A stretch of DNA of 64,000 nt from Chitinophaga horti (GTDB lineage Bacteria > Bacteroidota > Bacteroidia > Chitinophagales > Chitinophagaceae), in NCBI RefSeq assembly GCF_022867795.2, contig NZ_CP107006.1:1984001-2048000 (forward strand), read 5' to 3'. The notes below the pieces were generated by a model. The model did no database searches. It saw only the letters and a program-made list of their open reading frames with translations, and was not told the origin of the DNA. Of this stretch, positions 59,099 to 64,000 are shown piece by piece. Made by a program: the position numbers and the translations under genes. Positions within the stretch are counted from its first letter, which is position 1. Each line of letters opens with the position of its first letter.

Positions 59099-59488
59099 AT
59101 GTCCAAATTAAGTATAACAGGAATTATCGCAGCGATCATCGTGATTATCAGTGCCTTCTTGCCGTGGCTGACGATTGAGAGTAAAGGCCTTACCTTTACG
59201 GGGCTCGATACAAAAGGCTCCTCGTTCGGTGAGCCGGCGATCTTAAATATCGCGCTGGCAGTGTTCTGTATCGTACTGTTGCTCGTCAACAAACGTCCTG
59301 CTGTACTGGCGGCTTTATTTTGCGCTACACTGCTTACGGCCTGGAGTTTCCGTAACCTTTTACTCTTTTCCCGTTGCGAAATGGGCGAATGCCCCCACCG
59401 CGAAGCAGGTTTGTTCCTGTCGCTGGTAGGAGCTATTGCTGTATTAGTTTGTGTATTGTTTCAGAAAGGCCCTGCGAAACGGGCTTAG
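59099..59488 (+). CDS. Small four-helix membrane protein of unknown function
   Basis: 129 residues. Four hydrophobic segments: 4-22 (LSITGIIAAIIVIISAFL), about 52-66, 70-84 and 104-119. No recognised family. ATG 59099 starts the first helix; the ORF reaches back to 59042. It converges with the VIT-like gene and shares 4 bases with it. Confidence 0.65.
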   Translation: MSKLSITGIIAAIIVIISAFLPWLTIESKGLTFTGLDTKGSSFGEPAILNIALAVFCIVLLLVNKRPAVLAALFCATLLTAWSFRNLLLFSRCEMGECPHREAGLFLSLVGAIAVLVCVLFQKGPAKRA

Positions 59489-60135
59489 GCCATGTTCCAG
59501 GCCAGGGAGATGATATAAACGCCTAACACTACGGCACCACCGATCAGCATCTGGCGGATGGCCATCGGGATAGGGCGTTGTTTGGTCATACGTGATTTCA
59601 CGTACGCGAACACCAACATCGCCAGCAAGCCGGTCATTAAACCTGCCCTGGATGCGGCTTCAAAGTTTTCGTTTATAAAGAAGGGGAGTAGTGGCAAAAA
59701 TGCACCTACTATGAAAAAGAAGCCCGTCAGCACAGCGCTGCGAAACGCGCTTGGCGGATGATAATGCACTTCCTGCACTTGTTCCTTCACCAGCATATCT
59801 TCCCACTTCTTCTGATCTTCTTCCATTTCGGTGCCGATGTGATCGATCACATGGTCGGCAATGTCCAGTTTCTTCAGTTTCTGTTTTTCCTCCGGCGTCA
59901 TGGTGCCGCCATCGTGGTCGGCGTTGCCGCGGTTGGCGAAAAAGGTTGTCACCACCAGCAAGGCAGTAACGGCCGCTATAATAATGAAGTGAATGTAATA
60001 GAAGTCCTGCACGTTCAGTCCTTTGTCCCAAAGGAGCTGCGAGCTGAATAAAATCACCAGTAATCCATCGGGGAAGCCCAGCAGGAAGTCGGTCCTCCAA
60101 CCGGTGCTGCGAATTGCTTTTTCTTGTTTCGTCAT
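59485..60135 (-). CDS. VIT1/CCC1-family-like membrane protein
   Basis: 216 residues. Hydrophobic segments at about 16-33, 47-62 and three near 130-210. The opening TDFLLGFPDGLLVILF resembles the first helix of VIT1/CCC1 transporters, and a charged region (about 80-125, with several Glu and His such as EEDQKKWEDMLVKEQVQEVHYH) corresponds to their metal-binding domain. A role in iron or manganese transport into a compartment or out of the cell is plausible but not proven. Its stop overlaps the convergent gene by 4 bases. Confidence 0.7.
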   Translation of the reverse strand: MTKQEKAIRSTGWRTDFLLGFPDGLLVILFSSQLLWDKGLNVQDFYYIHFIIIAAVTALLVVTTFFANRGNADHDGGTMTPEEKQKLKKLDIADHVIDHIGTEMEEDQKKWEDMLVKEQVQEVHYHPPSAFRSAVLTGFFFIVGAFLPLLPFFINENFEAASRAGLMTGLLAMLVFAYVKSRMTKQRPIPMAIRQMLIGGAVVLGVYIISLAWNMA

Positions 60136-60139
60136 TCCG

Positions 60140-61375
60140 TTAATCTAATGTTTTGAGGCTGTGTGCGATAATGTTTACGCACTCCTCTATTTGTGATGCG
60201 TTGATAGTCAGTGGTGGCGCGAATCGTATTTTGTCGCCGTGCGTTGGCTTTGCCAGCAGTCCGTTTTCCTTTAGCGCGAGGCACAGGTCCCAGGCTGCGT
60301 CTGCATTCGCGTGTTTGATAACGATGGCGTTCAGTAATCCTTTGCCACGCACGAGAGAAGTGTGCGGCGACTGGATGTTCCGGATGCCCGTACGTAACAG
60401 TTCGCCCATTGCCACAGCATTTTCTGCCATCTTCTCTTCCTTTAGCACGCCCAGCGCCGTAATGGCTACTTTGCAGGCCAGCGGGTTACCGCCGTACGTG
60501 GAGCCATGTTCGCCCGGTTTGATGGTGAGCATGATCTCATCATCTGCGAGCACCGCCGACACCGGCAGCATGCCGCCTGAGAGGGCTTTGCCCAAAATGA
60601 GAATGTCGGGCCGCACGTTTTCGTGATCGCAGGCCAGCATGGCGCCTGTACGGGCCAATCCCGTCTGGATCTCATCTGCCAGGAACAATACCTTCGCATC
60701 GCTACAGTACTGGCGGGCTTTGGCAAGATAACCTTCGTCGGGTACTACCACACCCGCTTCACCCTGGATAGGTTCTACCAAAAAGCCTGCTACATTTTTG
60801 TCCTGCAGCGCTTTTTCCAGGGCGGGTAAATTATTATACGGAATGATTTCGTAGCCTGGCATGAACGGACCGAAGCCGGAACGAGCGGAAGGATCAGTAC
60901 TAAAAGAAATAACGTTCAGGGTGCGGCCATGAAAATTGTTAGCGCAGATGATCACCTTCGCCTGGTTTTCGGGGATGCCTTTCACCAGGTAACCCCAGCG
61001 GCGGCACAGTTTGAGGGCGGTTTCCACGGCTTCTACGCCGGTGTTCATCGGCAGCACTTTATCGTACTCGAAGTAATCGGTGATGTACCTGGTATATTCG
61101 CCCAGCATATCACTGTGAAAAGCGCGGGAAGTAAGCGTTAGTCGCTGCGCCTGGTGAATGAGGGACGATACGATCTTCGGATGGCAGTGCCCCTGGTTTA
61201 CAGCGGAGTAGCCGGAAAGGAAGTCGTAATATCTTTTGTCATCCACATCCCATAAAAAAACACCTTCTCCACGGTCCAACACCACCGGCAGCGGGTGATA
61301 ATTGTGTGCGCCATACTGTTCTTCCAGTGACAGGTAATGTTGCGATCTCTCGCTGATCGTGAATCCAGGTGCCAT
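60140..61375 (-). CDS. rocD: Ornithine--oxo-acid transaminase
   Basis: 411 residues. PLP-dependent class III aminotransferase: ornithine plus 2-oxoglutarate to glutamate semialdehyde plus glutamate. The order is [13 protein letters not shown] (near 57-69), SRAFHSD, the PLP-contact DEIQTG (near 230-235), Lys in LGKALSGG (near 262) and [14 protein letters not shown] near 288. The motif set favours ornithine aminotransferase over acetylornithine aminotransferase. ATG 61375 is preferred. It starts upstream of the VIT-like gene with 4 bases between. Its product feeds pruA. Confidence 0.9.
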   Translation of the reverse strand: MAPGFTISERSQHYLSLEEQYGAHNYHPLPVVLDRGEGVFLWDVDDKRYYDFLSGYSAVNQGHCHPKIVSSLIHQAQRLTLTSRAFHSDMLGEYTRYITDYFEYDKVLPMNTGVEAVETALKLCRRWGYLVKGIPENQAKVIICANNFHGRTLNVISFSTDPSARSGFGPFMPGYEIIPYNNLPALEKALQDKNVAGFLVEPIQGEAGVVVPDEGYLAKARQYCSDAKVLFLADEIQTGLARTGAMLACDHENVRPDILILGKALSGGMLPVSAVLADDEIMLTIKPGEHGSTYGGNPLACKVAITALGVLKEEKMAENAVAMGELLRTGIRNIQSPHTSLVRGKGLLNAIVIKHANADAAWDLCLALKENGLLAKPTHGDKIRFAPPLTINASQIEECVNIIAHSLKTLD

Positions 61376-61408
61376 ACTACACAAAAGTAATGATTGTCAG
61401 CATAAATG

Positions 61409-61672
61409 CTACGCCTCGCCGCGGAGCTTGTTTACCAGTGCAATGTACTCCTGCATGGCAGTGGTGGCGTCTTTACCTTTTAGCGATGCCCAGGCGTCGT
61501 ATTTGGCGCGGGCCACGAAATCGAAAGGATTAGCGGGCGGCTCGCTATTGAGGTCGCCTTCGGTAGCCTGCTTATAAAGAGAGTAGAGTTGTAAAAGGAT
61601 GTCGTTATCAGGTTTTTCCGCCAGGGTTTTGCTATTGGCGACGGCTGCTTCGAATTGTTCGCGGAGTTCCAT
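61409..61672 (-). CDS. Acyl-CoA-binding protein (ACBP)
   Basis: 87 residues, four-helix ACBP fold. Family residues visible: YSLYKQATEGDLN (about 31-43), NPFDFVARAKYDAWASLKG (about 48-66) and the C-terminal AMQEYIALVNKL. ACBP binds and carries medium- and long-chain acyl-CoA in the cytosol. It is usual in eukaryotes but also found in some bacteria, including several Bacteroidota. It precedes rocD on the same strand and may share its message. Confidence 0.9.
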   Translation of the reverse strand: MELREQFEAAVANSKTLAEKPDNDILLQLYSLYKQATEGDLNSEPPANPFDFVARAKYDAWASLKGKDATTAMQEYIALVNKLRGEA

Positions 61673-61750
61673 ATTAATTTTTGATGATAAATGTAGCTAA
61701 ATAGGGGCAATTAGCAAGTTGCCTCGCATTTAATAATAACAAAATTTAAA

Positions 61751-61758
61751 TACCTTTG
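61751..61758 (+). promoter_or_regulatory. TAnnTTTG -7 box of lepA
   Basis: TACCTTTG, 68 bases before ATG 61827. An ATTT lies at about the right place for a weak -33 box. Confidence 0.4.
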
Positions 61759-61826
61759 CGCTTTGAAAGAGGTTGTTTTTGGAAGATGTAAGGACACGTA
61801 CTCTGAGCCGCCTCACTGGAACATTT

Positions 61827-63614
61827 ATGAAGAATATCCGTAATTTTTGCATTATTGCGCATATCGACCACGGTAAAAGCACCCTGGCCGATCGTTTACT
61901 GGAGCACACCAAAACCATTTCGGACCGCGACATGCAGGCGCAGGTACTGGACGATATGGACCTGGAACGCGAAAAAGGCATCACTATCAAGAGCCACGCT
62001 ATCCAGATGACCTACGTGGTTGGCAAAGAGAAATATACGTTTAACCTGATCGACACCCCAGGCCACGTGGACTTCAGCTATGAAGTGTCCCGCGCACTGG
62101 CCGCCTGTGAAGGTGCGCTGCTGCTGGTAGACGCTGCCCAGGGCATCCAGGCACAAACGATCTCCAACCTTTACCTGGCGTTGGATAACGACCTGGAAAT
62201 CATTCCCGTCATTAACAAGATCGACATGGACGGCGCCATGATCCCGGAGGTAAAAGACCAGATCATGGACCTGATCGGCTGCAAGGAGGAAGACATCCTG
62301 CTGGCATCCGGCAAAACCGGCATTGGTATCGAAGAAATATTATCCGCTATCGTAGCACGCATCCCCGCCCCTAAAGGCGATCCGGAAGCGCCGCTGCAGG
62401 CGTTGCTGTTCGACAGCGTATTTAACTCTTTCCGCGGTATTATCGCTTACTTCCGCGTTTATAATGGCGTGATCAAGAAGGGTGACAAGATCAAATTCGT
62501 GAATACCGATGAGGAATACGAAGCCGATGAGGTAGGTATCCTTAAACTGGGCCTGGAACCGAAAAGTGAAGTTTCTACGGGGGACGTAGGCTACATCATT
62601 ACCGGTATCAAAAATGCGAAGGAAGTAAAAGTAGGTGATACCATTACCCACGTTGCCCGTCCGGGTGAAGGCATTAAAGGTTTCGAAGAGGTAAAACCGA
62701 TGGTATTCGCGGGTATTTTCCCCGTAGTGACCGACGACTTCGAGGAGCTGCGCGAGTGTATGGAAAAACTCCAGCTGAACGACGCGTCCCTCACGTTCGA
62801 AACTGAAACTTCACAGGCGCTTGGCTTCGGTTTCCGTTGTGGCTTCCTTGGTATGCTGCACATGGAAATCATCCAGGAAAGGCTGGAAAGGGAGTTTAAT
62901 CAAACTGTGATCACGACGGTACCGAATGTAAGCTTCATCGCTTATGACTCAAAAGGTAACAAGTCTACGGTGAACAACCCGTCCGAAATGCCCGATCCTA
63001 CCAAGCTGGAGAAGATCGAGGAGCCTTTTATCCGCGCCCAGATCATCAGCTTGCCGGAGTACATTGGTAACATTATGACCCTTTGCCTTGGCAAACGTGG
63101 TTTGCTCATCAATCAAAGCTACCTTACCACCACCCGTGTGGAACTGATATTCGAAATGCCACTGGCCGAGATCGTGTTCGACTTCTATGATAAACTGAAG
63201 TCCAGCACACGCGGTTACGCATCCTTCGATTACCACCCGATCGATTACCGCGAGTCGGACATTGCGAAGATGGATATCCTGCTGAATAGTGAGAAAGTGG
63301 ATGCCCTCAGCGCCCTGATCCACCGCAGTCGTGCGAACGACTTCGGTCGCAAGCTAGTATCCAAGCTGAAAGAGTTGCTGCCTCGTCAGCAGTTCATGAT
63401 CGCGATACAGGCAGCCATCGGTGCCAAGATCGTGGCCAGGGAAACCATCAGTGCGATGCGTAAAGACGTTACTGCCAAGTGTTATGGTGGTGACATCTCC
63501 CGTAAACGTAAACTGTTGGAGAAACAGAAAGAAGGTAAGAAGAGGATGCGCCAGATCGGTTCCGTAGAGGTGCCGCAGGAAGCCTTCCTCGCCGTATTGA
63601 AACTCGACGAATAG
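61827..63614 (+). CDS. lepA: Elongation factor 4 (LepA)
   Basis: 595 residues. Translational GTPase that back-translocates stalled ribosomes. G1 AHIDHGKST (9-17), G2/G3 region DTPGHVDF (near 75-82), G4 NKIDMDGA (near 130-137), and the LepA-specific C-terminal domain with [17 protein letters not shown] and the Lys-rich end. ATG 61827 begins [17 protein letters not shown]. Length is as usual. The next gene begins 23 bases downstream. Confidence 0.95.
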   Translation: MKNIRNFCIIAHIDHGKSTLADRLLEHTKTISDRDMQAQVLDDMDLEREKGITIKSHAIQMTYVVGKEKYTFNLIDTPGHVDFSYEVSRALAACEGALLLVDAAQGIQAQTISNLYLALDNDLEIIPVINKIDMDGAMIPEVKDQIMDLIGCKEEDILLASGKTGIGIEEILSAIVARIPAPKGDPEAPLQALLFDSVFNSFRGIIAYFRVYNGVIKKGDKIKFVNTDEEYEADEVGILKLGLEPKSEVSTGDVGYIITGIKNAKEVKVGDTITHVARPGEGIKGFEEVKPMVFAGIFPVVTDDFEELRECMEKLQLNDASLTFETETSQALGFGFRCGFLGMLHMEIIQERLEREFNQTVITTVPNVSFIAYDSKGNKSTVNNPSEMPDPTKLEKIEEPFIRAQIISLPEYIGNIMTLCLGKRGLLINQSYLTTTRVELIFEMPLAEIVFDFYDKLKSSTRGYASFDYHPIDYRESDIAKMDILLNSEKVDALSALIHRSRANDFGRKLVSKLKELLPRQQFMIAIQAAIGAKIVARETISAMRKDVTAKCYGGDISRKRKLLEKQKEGKKRMRQIGSVEVPQEAFLAVLKLDE

Positions 63615-63636
63615 TACCCTCACATATCGCCTCAAC

Positions 63637-64000
63637 ATGAAAACATTGGTTTCGTGGAGCGGGGGCAAAGACAGTTGTTTTGCAATGATGCAAAGTATCG
63701 CAGCAGGCCATGAGCCTCTGTGTTGCTTAATATCATGAACGAGAACGGCCGTATATCCCGCTCACACGCTCTTCCCGCCTCCATTTTGCAGCAACAGGCC
63801 GCCGCGCTTGGCTTGCCCATGCAAAACACGCCTTCTTCCTGGCAGGAGTACGAGTTCCATTTCGTGAATGCCTTACAACAACTGAAAGCTACTTACTCGC
63901 TGGAAGCCGCCGTATTTGGCGACATCGACCTGCAGGCACACCGTGACTGGGAGGAGATGGTTTGTGCCAAGGCTGGTTTACAGGCTGTACTACCGCTCTG
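63637..64000 (+). pseudogene. Dph6-like ATP pyrophosphatase (diphthine--ammonia ligase family), frameshifted and cut by the window end
   Basis: PP-loop motif SWSGGKDS is at residues 7-14. After 33 residues the frame stops (TGA at 63736-63738). A second frame carries on with NIMNENGRISRSHALP, a good match to the family (a conserved SRSH-type segment), up to the window end. One missing T around 63721-63724 (TGTTGC for TGTTTGC) explains the break: the repaired sequence reads EPLCLLNIMNENG. The family makes diphthamide in archaea and eukaryotes; the bacterial role is unknown. A sequencing slip is an alternative explanation for the frameshift. Confidence 0.75.

Noticed and set aside
1..64000. tRNA or rRNA genes
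   Set aside because: No cloverleaf with a typical T-loop and no rRNA-like stretch was recognised by eye. A tRNAscan or Infernal run would settle it.

Overview
The window looks like a chromosomal segment of a Bacteroidota bacterium, most likely a Chitinophaga-like member of the Chitinophagaceae (inference from gene content; no rRNA or other species marker is present). The evidence is a TonB-dependent receptor operon with a DUF4249 lipoprotein, a DUF3276/PUR-alpha protein, many signal peptides ending in AQ, very few Shine-Dalgarno sequences, and repeated promoter-like TAnnTTTG boxes with TTTG about 19 bases upstream, which is the Bacteroidota primary sigma factor pattern. It holds about 53 genes, one insertion sequence and several families of small intergenic repeats. 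No rRNA, tRNA or CRISPR array was seen.

Layout. 1-4.8 kb: the tail of an acyl-CoA carboxylase, RNase HI, an LD-carboxypeptidase, a secreted M28 peptidase and a glycosyltransferase. 5.0-12.0 kb: a cell-surface operon (secreted protein, TonB receptor with an apparent frameshift, DUF4249 lipoprotein, macroglobulin-like surface protein). 12-20 kb: housekeeping and hypothetical genes, among them an M24 peptidase homologue, ankyrin protein, FKBP isomerase, a membrane M50-like protease fused to TPRs, and an exonuclease/GIY-YIG nuclease. 20-27 kb: a persulfide-dioxygenase/rhodanese protein and a 1766-residue protein joining a degenerate kinase lobe, DUF4011, an SF1 helicase, a degenerate nuclease domain and a WGR domain. 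27-31 kb: an ABC exporter and a patatin-like lipase with a membrane partner. 31-36 kb: a long imperfect palindrome, an orphan gene, and a HAD/SDR/UbiA trio beside a GT-C-like membrane protein, resembling a polyprenyl-phosphate pentose pathway. 36-42 kb: erythromycin-esterase-like protein, AraC regulator, SDR, CGNR regulator with EamA exporter, MgtC.

42-64 kb is rich in core metabolism and translation: purC, an ABC exporter, a PUR-alpha protein, pgi, prfB (with its programmed +1 frameshift), pruA, an IS110 element, a peroxiredoxin, pyrR and pyrB, a DPP-IV-type peptidase, rocD, an acyl-CoA-binding protein, lepA and the frameshifted start of a Dph6-like gene. rocD and pruA are successive steps of arginine/ornithine breakdown to glutamate, though 8 kb apart.

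The points most worth a second look are the kinase-lobe/DUF4011/helicase/WGR protein (possible phage defence), the structured RNA region beside the IS110 transposase (probable bridge RNA), three families of dispersed palindromic repeats, two single-base frameshifts that both look like a lost T, and promoters that place transcription starts almost on the start codon.
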